The notes under the pieces are model-generated. The model ran no database searches, had not been told where the DNA came from, and saw nothing but the letters and a program-made list of their open reading frames with translations. Shown piece after piece: positions 33,598 to 44,176 of a DNA stretch of 64,000 nt. Position numbers and translations under genes: made by a program. Source of the DNA: Fallopia convolvulus (Eukaryota > Streptophyta > Magnoliopsida > Caryophyllales > Polygonaceae). The stretch covers positions 70,813,224-70,877,223 of the forward strand of contig OZ024719.1 of the NCBI GenBank assembly GCA_964016875.1. Direction: 5' to 3'. The first letter of the stretch is position 1. Each line of letters begins with the position of its first letter.

Positions 33598-35417
33598 CTA
33601 TTCAAGAAGCTTGTTACAAGTGCCAACTCCAACTGCAGCTGTGAGATGCCAAGCAGCATGAAGAAATGGGGTTTTCGGGTAAAGGTCATCAGCAACAAAA
33701 AGCACGCCACTTAACAATGACGATAGTTTGTGAACGTTATGGGCAGTTCTCAGCTTTGGATTTTTTATTGCTCGGTTTGCAAACTCCATCTGAGAATTCA
33801 AGGAATTTTTTTTACCATTAGGGGACATAACATAATCTATAATGTGGAAATCATTTTGTAAGCTTGCAGGGATTGAATAAGAAGTGAAAATAACATGATA
33901 GGGAGGATGTTTATATGATTACCTCCATCATACCAGTATGAACAGCAGAAACCAGAAGAGGTTGGAAGGGCAGACAGAGAGCAGATGCTGCCATTAGCAG
34001 TTTTGGATTCTCCTTCCTAATCGCTCTTGAAAGACACTGCATTTAAGCAGGTGATGTTTATAAGGTCAGTTTTCAGGACCACTTCTTGGATGGACATTGT
34101 TATAAACATATAACTGAACAGTAAATAGTACTAGACAAGATGAGATCAAGTTGAAATGGCCAAGGTTATGAACTTATATATCAGAAGTACTGTATATACA
34201 TAATACAAGCTTGGTTGTCTACTCAACAAGCTCTTTACTGAAAGTGGGCCAATTGTATCAGACCATTTTGCAAGACATTTGTTTCTTTGTTTTTTTTTTC
34301 ATCTCAAATACACTAAGTTTCTATTCTATTACAATCCTTGGCATGAGACAATTTTTCATGAATGATGCTATCATTTCATTTACATGCCATTCCACACAAT
34401 TGCATCTGAGATATCTAAATACAGGCTACTGTTTATCCACACAATTTCATTTTCATTTTATTCCAGTGTTTTTAGTGACCACTATCTGTTTTGATGGCTA
34501 TCTGATGAACATCATTAGAAGTTGAGCTTTCAACAAAATAGTGGTTATAGATGAAGTTTGATGATAAATAACAGCAGAAAACCATACTTAATCTGCAGTG
34601 ACTCTACCAAAAGAGAATTAACGGTTAGGTGTTTAAGTCAACATATAAGAGGATTGAAATTGTCAGAGAATTTAAGCTTTAACTTGATCTTACCACCGTA
34701 GATGCTGCTATCATTGTATAATCAACCCATCTCAGGTACTTCCTTATTGTCCCTCTAGAACAATGATACAAACTAGATGCAACACCTACTCCAATTAAGG
34801 AGTTTGCATACATCTTGCAATTCAGATTTTTCCTGCACCGTTATTATATATTTAGACGGTAAAAATGTTTATGCCTTTAACTTTTACAGGATGATAAAGG
34901 ATCTTGCCTTGGCACCTGGATTCCAAGGGCAATAAAAGGAAGTGAAGTAATGACATTAGCAATTGTTTCTGCAACACTTTGATCTCCTGTCAATTGAAGT
35001 TATAAAGGAAATGTATATACCAAATTATCAGTAATTCAAAGATGCATAGCAATGTGAAATGAAAATGCATATGCAAGTCAAAAATTAAGTTCCCTGTAAT
35101 ACATACCATTACAGCAAAAATGAATGGGTCTCATACAATCGGGTCGTTGCTGCCATGCTCGTCTGACAAATAACAAGATAGTAAGTAGAAAACTAAACAA
35201 AGTTAACACGGGATAAAAATTGAAGCCATGAAATCTATGTCACTTACTGCACCAAGAATCCTTGGCTTGTGCTAATAGAAGAGGTTGAGCACTGTGATTG
35301 ACAATAATCGGCATCTTGATGAATTGGCTCCACAGAAAATGGAGCATAGGATTTGACGCGCAATCCGTGTATACCATCTAGAGGTTTCTTGGTGTTCAAT
35401 ATACTCGGAGGACCCAT
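33598..35417 (-). CDS. Multi-pass membrane protein with CREST-superfamily-like motifs
   Basis: Six exons (35248-35417, 35107-35162, 34908-34986, 34694-34832, 33923-34036, 33598-33789) join to 249 residues. Intron 3 uses a GC donor (AAG/GCAAGA); only this choice keeps the frame. Several hydrophobic segments follow a soluble N-terminal stretch of about 75 residues. Three spaced residues match the CREST superfamily (alkaline ceramidase, PAQR, Per1, SID-1, TMEM8): SSLYH in an early helix, an Asp in WVDYT, and HAAWH in the last helix. That pattern suggests a metal-dependent lipid hydrolase fold, but this is inference; I do not recognise the specific family. 5' UTR exons probably lie upstream, up to about 36.2 kb. 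Confidence 0.75.
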
Positions 35418-36245
35418 AAAATGTACTCCCCCCCTTCACTTATTGAACAAGGAACATCAGATTCCCACCTGCAATTACTTGCAGGCAGGGACTGGGAGGC
35501 TTGTGAAGGAAGGTAGCTTATGAATCACTAGTTGCAGGGTCAGATCTCAATTTAAATGATGCTCTGTTAACAAAAGATAAAGAAGATTATGACAACGTTT
35601 CTCTGAAACAAATACAGTACAAAATTATTTCCTTTATCAACCTACAAAATCACTAGTGATTGAGATTGAATCGTAAGAATTCTCAACGAGTTGTTCTAAA
35701 TCAAAGACTTAATTAGGCAATCATAACCATAACAATTCAAATTAGTACTCCAAAACAATAGCAAAGGATAAACCCTAGATCTTTCGAATCAACATATCCG
35801 AACACAAATTGGCCAAAGAATGTGCAAAATAAAAGGGGAATTTAAACTGGATGAACCTAATTACTCCAAAATTATAGGCAGATTAAAGAAAACATGGAAA
35901 GGAATCAATGATCAATTTCTCGGTGCCCGATGATAATGTTGTCTGGATGAAGAATGCAGAAGTGCAAATTACCTGTTTTTTTGCTGATTATGGCAGAAAT
36001 GAAGAAGATCGGAGCGGCAAATTGGATTATACGGGGATATAGGAAAAGATACGAAAGAAGAAGAAAAGATTATCCAAATGGACAAAGAAGGAAGAAGAAC
36101 GAGAAGGAGATGCGAAATCCACCGCGAATGTATCCGGCGAGAGGCCCCGCATATTCGGTTTGTCGTTTTATGCGCGCGCCCAACCTCCATTTTTTCCCCA
36201 AAATTTCTTCTTTTCAAAAACTACAGCAGCTGACCCACTGTTTTA

Positions 36246-37213
36246 GTAGCATGTGCTATACGGGATTGCCTCTCCTCTCTTCCTTTTTTTATCTATTTTT
36301 TTATTTAAAATAAGGATTCTCTTTGATGTGGGTTAAAAGAGAAGATCCTCTCTTGAAAGAGGATGCATTCCTCTCCATATTCACCCAATTAAATTTGACA
36401 TGTGTCTCTTATAATCAACTACATTTCATTTATTTTCATTACAATTTAGTATTAACAAATTACAAATAAAAATATTTTAAAAATGATATTTTAATAATTC
36501 TTGTAATTTTTTTGTCTATAAATTGAACCTAATATTGCATATCTTTTTCATCTATCAACTACAATCATTTATTTTCATTACAATTAAGCAATAATAAATT
36601 GCAAACAATAATATTAAAAATATGATAACGAGACATTCAATGTGACACGTGGACGCTATAATGATCGGTCTCTAAGAAGATTTATGGCTAGGAGGGAGGA
36701 GGTTAGAAATAAAAAATGCATACGACTCTAAAGAACGACTTGGTCGATCACATTTGGGAGAAGTTTAAAGATTTGGCATCGGATTTGGATTGTGATTAAA
36801 TTCTTATGACAATAATGTTGTTATTTATGCTTAATGTTTTCATTTTACATCTTATTTTATGTTGTTGTTTGTATTATCTTAATATAATCAAGATTTAATT
36901 ATTAGTAGTAATCAATTTATATTGTCATAAGTAATATATATTTTTATTGAATGTTAAATTAATTTATTAATTAATTAAAATCATAAGGATTGAATAAATC
37001 ATAAATTGATAATATGAGTATGTGATAAGATATATGTATAAAAAATTGGAAGAGAAGAGAAAAAATGATTCTCATTGTTGTGGGTGAATATAGAGAAAGA
37101 GGAAAAGGAACAGGAAAGAGTGAGATAAAATATAGGGTATGTGAGGTGTCAAAAAAAGGTGAGGAGAGAGAAAGTGAAGAGAGGATTGGTAATCCCCTTC
37201 ATAGCACATGCCC
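36246..37213. mobile_element. Non-autonomous PIF/Harbinger-like DNA transposon
   Basis: Imperfect terminal inverted repeats of about 40 bp (left GCATGTGCTATACGGGATT, right AATCCCCTTCATAGCACATG) bound a 968-bp AT-rich non-coding interior. TTA occurs directly outside each end (36243-36245, 37214-37216), the Harbinger-type target duplication. Confidence 0.7.
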
Positions 37214-37399
37214 TTACTAAATATCGTCCACTATTATGTTTTTGTAGCAATAAACATAATTAAATTACTGTAGTTATTTTGACTATTAAAAAGGTATTTA
37301 TTAAATTACTGCGCAGTTATTTTCTTATTTTCTATAAAATTATATGACGGTTATGCAACTTAATGGAAGATTCTATCTTTAATTAAAGGATATAATTAA

Positions 37400-39065
37400 A
37401 TTAGAGATAGGGTGGAATATTCCTTACTTGGGCTTTAAGGCAGTTGGCCAGCCCGAGAGGATAAGATTTTCGGCCCTAGTGGCATGATTTTCGGCCCCCT
37501 ATGACTCTCTCTTCCATTATAAATACATGCCCTAGGCATGTAGGGAGAGACACATGTGCATTGCATATTCAGAAATCCTAGGCATGCTAATATTCGCTTA
37601 GCTCGACTGTTTAGGGTTTCATCACTCTCTTGTTGTACCTCGACGCTCGAACGACAACTGCTCTTCTGACTTAGGCATCGGAGGTGGATTAGGGGGTCCC
37701 CGCCCTCTTTGTCCATTGTTTTGCAGGTTTTTTAGGTCAGGAGACGGAAGAGGAGCGGAAGAGGCGGAGTTCTTAATTGGTGTATTTGATACGAATTAAA
37801 GGCGAGATTTTGTACACCAACAATTGGCGCCGTCTGTGGGAAACGAGTATTCGATTCACGCAGTCATGGTGTTGGAATCAATACCGGAAAATCAGGAAGT
37901 TAACTTTGAAGATGCCGGAGCGACATCGCGGAACGAGTCCGCGCGAGCCACCGCCGGCGAGCGAAACCGCGAGCGCGGATTGACGACCGCGAGCGCGGAT
38001 GCCGATGATTGCGAGCATGGAACGGCGGTCGAGATCGAAGGCCCGGACGTCCGCACGGAAAATCGCGCCCCGATGGATATCGATCAAGGTAATTCCGATA
38101 CTCGCTCGGAAGGTCAAACCTTGGTGCCTGAAAACGGTTCAAACCGTGATCCGGCCCTTTTTGCTAATACATCTGTTCATCGCACAGGTTGTTTAGGGTT
38201 CGGGTCAGGCGACGGAATTGACAATCGTAATACTCCAGGGTCCGGGTCAACCGAATTTGACCAATTATGGGACTCGGCTATGCGTGTGGCCGAGAACGAA
38301 GGAGATCGAAGGGTTTCGAGGCAGGGCGAGGCCGTATGCGCAAACACTGGCGCCGCGCAAAACCGCGACCGCGGCCCGGAGAGCCGCGATCGCGGCCGAT
38401 CGAACCGCGCCCGCGTTCCTGAAAACCGCGACCGCGGGTTGCGAGTTTCCGAACCCTCGGGCTCCATCCGCGAGTCAAACCCTAGCCTGGTTAGTCCACG
38501 TTTAGAGCAGGGTCAGTCTAGCCGTGCCGGGTCAAATCCCGTCAGAAGAGAAGATCGCATCATCTTATCGTCCGATCCGAATGGCGGGAACGGGGCATCT
38601 ACTACCAATGAAGAAGAGGACGAGATTACCCACGCCTTGGCAACCACCCTGAGAGAGAACGAGAAATATCAAACGAGGTGTGCAGAAGCTGAATCTCGGT
38701 TGGAGCAAGCCCTAGAAGAGGTCGCCAAGTTAAAAAACTCTTTGGATAAGATTCAAGGCAAGCGCCCTGTTGATGAACCAGAAACTGAGAGGACTACTCG
38801 ACGGCTCGCTAGCGTTATCGAATTCACTGATAACCGCCGTAGTCCTCAATCGATCAGTTCTGACGGGCAAGACGATATGCAGGTTGAATACGATAGCGAT
38901 AGAAGGGCACCACGGAACCGACGGAGAAACCACCTCCATGGATCACCATCGCGTAGGAGGTCGCGGGTCGACCCACCACAGCCGAGCGGGTCGACATCCA
39001 GCGAGTCGGGCGGAGCTCACCGCCGCGACAACAACCGCGGTCGAAGCCGCGAGCGTTTAATCAAG
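37400..39065 (+). mobile_element. Ty3/gypsy element fragment: LTR end, primer-binding site and gag part
   Basis: An LTR end reading CACCAACA (to 37822) is followed by ATTGGCGCCGTCTGTGGGAA, the primer-binding region common in plant non-chromovirus gypsy elements. The left LTR boundary near 37400 is approximate. The element stops abruptly at about 39065 where it joins copia sequence. Unusually GC-rich for the window. Confidence 0.7.
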
Positions 39066-39110
39066 CTTTGTTATGAAAGTTGCAAAACACACTCTAAGGT
39101 TCTAATATGA
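37866..39110 (+). CDS. Truncated gag-like open frame of the gypsy fragment
   Basis: The frame starts at an ATG 41 bp after the primer-binding site and continues for 414 codons. It is acidic to basic, low in complexity, with many Arg-Asn-Arg repeats and a coiled-coil-like stretch (TRCAEAESRLEQALEEVAKL), as in the N-terminal part of plant gypsy gag. The last 15-18 residues come from fused copia-side sequence, and no zinc knuckle or pol follows. It is a remnant, not a cellular gene. Confidence 0.6.
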   Translation: MVLESIPENQEVNFEDAGATSRNESARATAGERNRERGLTTASADADDCEHGTAVEIEGPDVRTENRAPMDIDQGNSDTRSEGQTLVPENGSNRDPALFANTSVHRTGCLGFGSGDGIDNRNTPGSGSTEFDQLWDSAMRVAENEGDRRVSRQGEAVCANTGAAQNRDRGPESRDRGRSNRARVPENRDRGLRVSEPSGSIRESNPSLVSPRLEQGQSSRAGSNPVRREDRIILSSDPNGGNGASTTNEEEDEITHALATTLRENEKYQTRCAEAESRLEQALEEVAKLKNSLDKIQGKRPVDEPETERTTRRLASVIEFTDNRRSPQSISSDGQDDMQVEYDSDRRAPRNRRRNHLHGSPSRRRSRVDPPQPSGSTSSESGGAHRRDNNRGRSRERLIKLCYESCKTHSKVLI

Positions 39111-39314
39111 AAGTTGCAAAACACACTCTAAGATATCTCAAAGGTACATTTAATCAAGCTTTGTTATTCAACAATTCTCCTTCCTTTCAACTCATCAAAG
39201 CATATTTTGATGCTGATTGTGCATGATGTCCCATTTATAGACGTTTCGTGAGTGGGTTTGTCATTTTTCTTGCGGACACTTTAATCAGTTGGAAGTCAAA
39301 GAAACAACAAATTG
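39066..39314 (+). pseudogene. Ty1/copia RNase H relic, left half
   Basis: Translates as a copia RNase H segment with RYLKGT, YFDADC and SWKSKKQQ, with an in-frame stop after DADCA. A 26-bp block (ATGAAAGTTGCAAAACACAC and on) is present twice at 39072 and 39107. The relic continues at 47717 beyond the inserted gypsy element. Confidence 0.75.
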
Positions 39315-39729
39315 TGATACGGACCCAATGTGGACCGCGTATCGAACCCTTGTTGGTCAAGGGGGTTGAGCCTATTCCGAGGTGGAATCCGACTCGAGAT
39401 AAACTAATGCAGGAAAACAAGAGCTAAAGAGAAATTAGGGCAAACTATTTTCTTGGATAAAATTATGAGAAGAGTTTCCAAGAGTATTTATACCTAAGCC
39501 CTAACGGTTCAAAAAAAAGCGTCCCGGGAAAGAACCGTAAAGAAAACCCGAGAAGAGAGCAATGCTCTAGTTTATAAAAATTACATAAATTGCCTAAAAT
39601 ACCGAAATTATAAATCAATGTTCTAAAGCTTATAAAAATACTAATATAAATAAATAAAATTAATCTTCGTATCGTTTTGGACGACGCCGAACTCGGGATG
39701 GCCTAGCCGAGGATAATTCTTCCGTATCA
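39315..39729 (-). repeat. Gypsy LTR (3' LTR in element orientation)
   Basis: 415 bp, TGATACGG...CCGTATCA, nearly identical to 47299-47711. Confidence 0.95.
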
Positions 39730-42700
39730 ATCTCTCCCCTGATGAGAATAGGCTTGTCCTTAAGCCGTAAATCCGGAAATGAGCGTCGGAGGATGTCAAC
39801 CGGTTCCCACGAAAATTCGAAAGGCTTGCCATCCGCCCACTCGACGTGCCACTCTTGGCGCGGCGTGCCATCCACAAGGACTTCGCGTTCCGCCGTGGCG
39901 CGAATTGGTTGTGAAATCGGCCTGTCATATAAAAATTCAGAAGGTAGTGTGTCGGGCTAAATGTGCGAACAGTCCGTCTTAAAAGGTCGAAGCAATGAAA
40001 CATGGAACACGTTGTGGATACGAGCTGAAACTGGTAATTCCAAACGATAGGCCACCGGTCCGATCCGCTCAATGATAGTAAACGGGCCATAAAAACGGCG
40101 AGCGAGCTTCGCGGATAGTGGGCGGCTGACCGAATGCTGACGGTAAGGCTGTAGCTTCAACAAGACGCGATCGCCGACGCTGAATTCGATGTCTTTACGA
40201 TGCTTGTTTGCCTGAGATGACATGCGTTGTTGCATCTTAATCAGATTGGCTCGGATCAGGTCAAGAATTTGATCACGATCACGTATAGCTTCGGAAGCCA
40301 GCGTTGGCGGTCCGGTTGGCACTGTTGCTCGAGCAATAGGCGGCGCATCTCGGCCATAAAGAACTTTAAAGGGGGACATGCCGAGGCCTTCATGAAACAT
40401 GGAATTTAAGGCCAATTCGGCCCAAGGTAGAAAATCGAACCATCGGCGAGGGCGACCTTAAGTGAATGCCCGCAAATACTGCTCAAGACTACTATTCTTA
40501 ACTTCCGTCTGTCCGTCAGTCTGTGGGTGATAGGCAGTACTGTGGTGTAGTTTTACAAAATGATGGCCGGAATACCGTGTAGCTTTACAACCAAATCAAC
40601 GAATAAATTGGCAACTCGAGGAGCATCAAAAGACGACCCTAGGTCACCAAAATGTGCATATTTGGAGAGCCTGTCGACAACCACCAGAATTGTGGTGTGG
40701 CCACGAGACGGGGGCAATCCGGTAATAAAATCCATGGACACCTCATCCCACACCTAGCGTGGAACAGGGAGAGGCTGAATTAACCCTGCCGGCTTACTCG
40801 TACTGTATTTTGTTGACTGACAAATGAGGCAAGCATCTACAAATCGTTTAACGTCGGCGCGCATACCTCTCCAAAAAAATACCTCAGCGACGCGACGGAA
40901 AGTGCGTTCAACGCCCGGGTGGCCTGCGCTCGGCGATGCATGAAATTCATTAAGAATCTCGGCTTTAATAGGGGAAGCCGCCGATATCACCATTCGGTGG
41001 CCATAATATAAAACACCATCGTGTAGACGGAAGGGAGGTGGTAGCGTTCCCTTTTCCGCGGCGGCGTGCCATTGGCGCAAATCCTCCAACACCGAATTTT
41101 CGGTCTTGAGCCGAGTTAGGAGCTCCGGCAGTGGTGCCGCAAAAGAGAGGAAGTGGCGCAATTCCGCGTCCTCGTCGCTCATGCAACGCGACAATGCATC
41201 TGCCACCCAATTACTAGCGCCGGATTTGTATTCAATACGGAATTTGTAACCCATAAGCTTGCGCATGAAGAATTGTTGATCAGGGGTCTGTATTACTTGT
41301 GTCAGAAGTTCCTTCAAACTCTTTTGATCGCTACGAATTAAGAACTCCCGGCCGAGCAAATATTGACGCCATTTCTGAACAACGGATACAATGGCGAAAA
41401 GCTCGCGATGATATGCGGAAGACCCGCGGCGACGGACGCCCAGTTTCTTGCTGAAGAACGAGAGGGGGCGTTCTGCTTGTAATAACACGGCCCCAACTCC
41501 ATCGTCGGAAGCGTCCATCTCAAGCACAAATTGCTTTGTAAAATCGGGAAGCTGAAGAATTGGTGGAGACATCATCGCTTCTTGCAGACGTTGAAAGGCC
41601 GAGGTAGCCGAATCAGACCAGGCAAATTTTTCTTTATGTAATAGGTCAGTTAAAGGAGCTGCTAATAAGGCATAATTGCGGATAAATTTTATGTAGTATC
41701 CTGTCAGACCCAAAAAACCTCGCAATTGCTTAACTGATTTCGGTAGAGGCCAATCAGACATTGCCGATAACTTTGCCGGATCGGCTAGAAGTTGTCCTGC
41801 AGACACAATATGACCTAAATATTCCACTGTGGATGTGCCGAATGAACACTTCGACCCTTTGACATAGAAATGATTGGCCTGTAGAATTTGTAACACTGTA
41901 TCCAGATGGTCAGCATGCTCTGTAAGAGAAGGACTATATACCAAGATATCATCGGAAAAAACAATAACGAATCGGCGCAAATATTGAGCAAATATAGTAT
42001 TCATCGCTGCCTGAAATGTCGATGGCGCATTAGTGAGGCCGAAAGGCATAACTAAGAATTCATAATGGCCATCGTGCGTGCGGAACGCGGTTTTGTAGAT
42101 ATCGGAAGAGTGCATCCGTATCTGATGATATCCTGAGCGCAGATCAAGTTTAGTAAAAATCATAGCATTCCCTAATTCATCAAATAATTCATCAGCAGTG
42201 GGAATCGGAAACTTATCTGCGTCGGTAATATTGTTGAGAGCGCGATAATCGATACAGAAGCGAAAGCTGCCGTCCTTCTTTTTGACCAGAAGAGCAGGAG
42301 AGGAGAAAGGACTAGTACTGTGCTGAATAATTCCTTGCTCGAGCATGGTACGAACTTGGCGTTCGATTTCTGATTTCTGGAAGTACGGGTATTTGTAAGG
42401 ACGCACATTAACTGGTTTCGATCCCGGCTGCAAATGAATATTGTGATCCCAAGGTCGGGCTGGTGGAAGACCCGTCGGCATATTGAAAACCGAACGACGG
42501 TTCTCGAGTACAGTGCGCAATTCCGGCGCCAATTGTGGAGGCCAGTCGAGCGCCTCAGATTGCGGTTCAAGAGATAAGCTGAGGACCTCAAAACATTCAA
42601 GAATCTGATCAGATGCACACAGTGAAAGCAGAACCGACATAGAAATTGGTTGGGGTGTCTGACGGTCTCCTGTTAAGAACACTGATTTACCCTCCCAAGA

Positions 42701-43351
42701 GAATTGCATAGTCAGCTTAGCGTAATCATGGGACACAGTGCCCAAAGTCTGTAACCATTGGACGCCGAGGACAACTTGCGGTCCATGTACCGCCAAGACA
42801 TAGAGATCAATAGCAAAATTATGACCCTGCAGATCAATACGAGTAGTCGGACATTGATGGGAGCATAACATATAATCTCCATTGCCCACAAAAACACGGA
42901 ATGGGTCGATTTTAAGCAATGGCAAGTGTAATTTTTCCGCCACCTCCGGATGTATGAAATTATGAGTACTACCACCATCAATGAGAACTTGAATTTCAGT
43001 GCTCATAATCGAACCTGACAACCGCAAAGCGCGCGGATTTGGCAGTCCATCCATCGAATTCAAGCTAGATATATCGCCTGTCACCGCTAGCTCGTCCGAA
43101 TGCTCAATCTGGTCGTCGTCATCGCTGTCGCCGCAACTCAATAAAGCCAAAAACCGGGGTGTGCAGCGATGTCCTCGAGAGTATTTCTCGTCACAATTAA
43201 AACATAACCCTTTTTTAGTACGTTCATCCCGCTCAGCAATAGTAAGACGACGAATTGGGAGAGAAGTATACGTACTGTTAGGAGGGTTCGGTGTCGGGGC
43301 GGTCGGTGTGTCGCCCGAAAGAGGCGTCGGGGCCCGAAATGAGGTGTCCAC
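39660..43351 (-). pseudogene. Gypsy pol: protease, RT, RNase H, integrase, chromodomain-like tail (broken)
   Basis: An 865-codon open frame (43351-40754) holds a zinc knuckle CFNCDEKYSRGHRC, a protease site near residue 120 (LIDGGSTHNF), RT with FSDDILVYS near 465, RNase H with EMDASDDG near 610, and the integrase HHCC region near 797-847. It ends at a TAG at the start of the integrase core. A second stop/frame loss follows near 40553, the frame at 40415-39957 is shifted, and another TAG separates it from a tail (39875-39660) with WHVEWADG, as in chromodomain-bearing elements. The copy cannot encode a full integrase. Confidence 0.9.
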
Positions 43352-44176
43352 GGCGTGGACACCTCATTGAAGGATGCCGCCAATTCGCGTGCCAGAGCAA
43401 AAGTTTGGGCTAACGTAGTCGGGTTTCGTAAATTCAACTCCCGACGTACCGGTTGTTTCAATCCAGCCTTAAATAGGGAAATCAAGGTTGCCTCAGAAAG
43501 TCCGATAACTTTGTTCAACAAGGACTCGAATTCAGTCTGATAATCAAGGACGGATCCTTTTTGTTTCAGATTGGCTAACAGACATGTATAATCTTCATAA
43601 TAAGTGGGATCAAAGCGTTGCTGAACGGATTGTAGAAAAGCTGTCCAATTCTCGCCACAGTTATTCCGATGTTGATATCGGAACCAATCAGAAGCGAGGT
43701 GATCAATCAACATCCCCACCAATCTCAAACGATCATAATCAGGTGTCCGGAAATAAGCGAAATACTCTTGGACGCGAAAAATCCATCTGTTCGGATCGGA
43801 TCCATTGAAGCGGGGTGGATCAACCCGAATTTTTGGAGCTGAGTCGGGTCTTGACGACGCGCGGGCCATGGCTGGATAGCCGTGTGATGCTGGTGGTACA
43901 GAATGGTAGTCAAGCGCGCTCGGGCTGGGCATCGCGAAGGGCACGGGACTCGGCGAGAAGTCCGGCGGTGTCCAACCCAGGAAAGGGGCCGACGTGGTTG
44001 TAGCCACGGAGTTCGCGGGGCCCACGCTGGGCGGAGGCCAACTCGTGGTCGACGCTGGCGGGCCGAACGAGAATCGTTGGGGCGGCACATTAGGGTTTGT
44101 AAACGTGCGGCCGAACGTCCAATCAAAGGGCTGTTGTGGAGCGCTGCTAGGGCCGACGCTCGGTGGAAGCCAAACC

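Noticed and set aside
38177..38478. Arg-rich minus-strand frames
   Set aside because: Shadows of the GC-rich gypsy gag frame on the plus strand.
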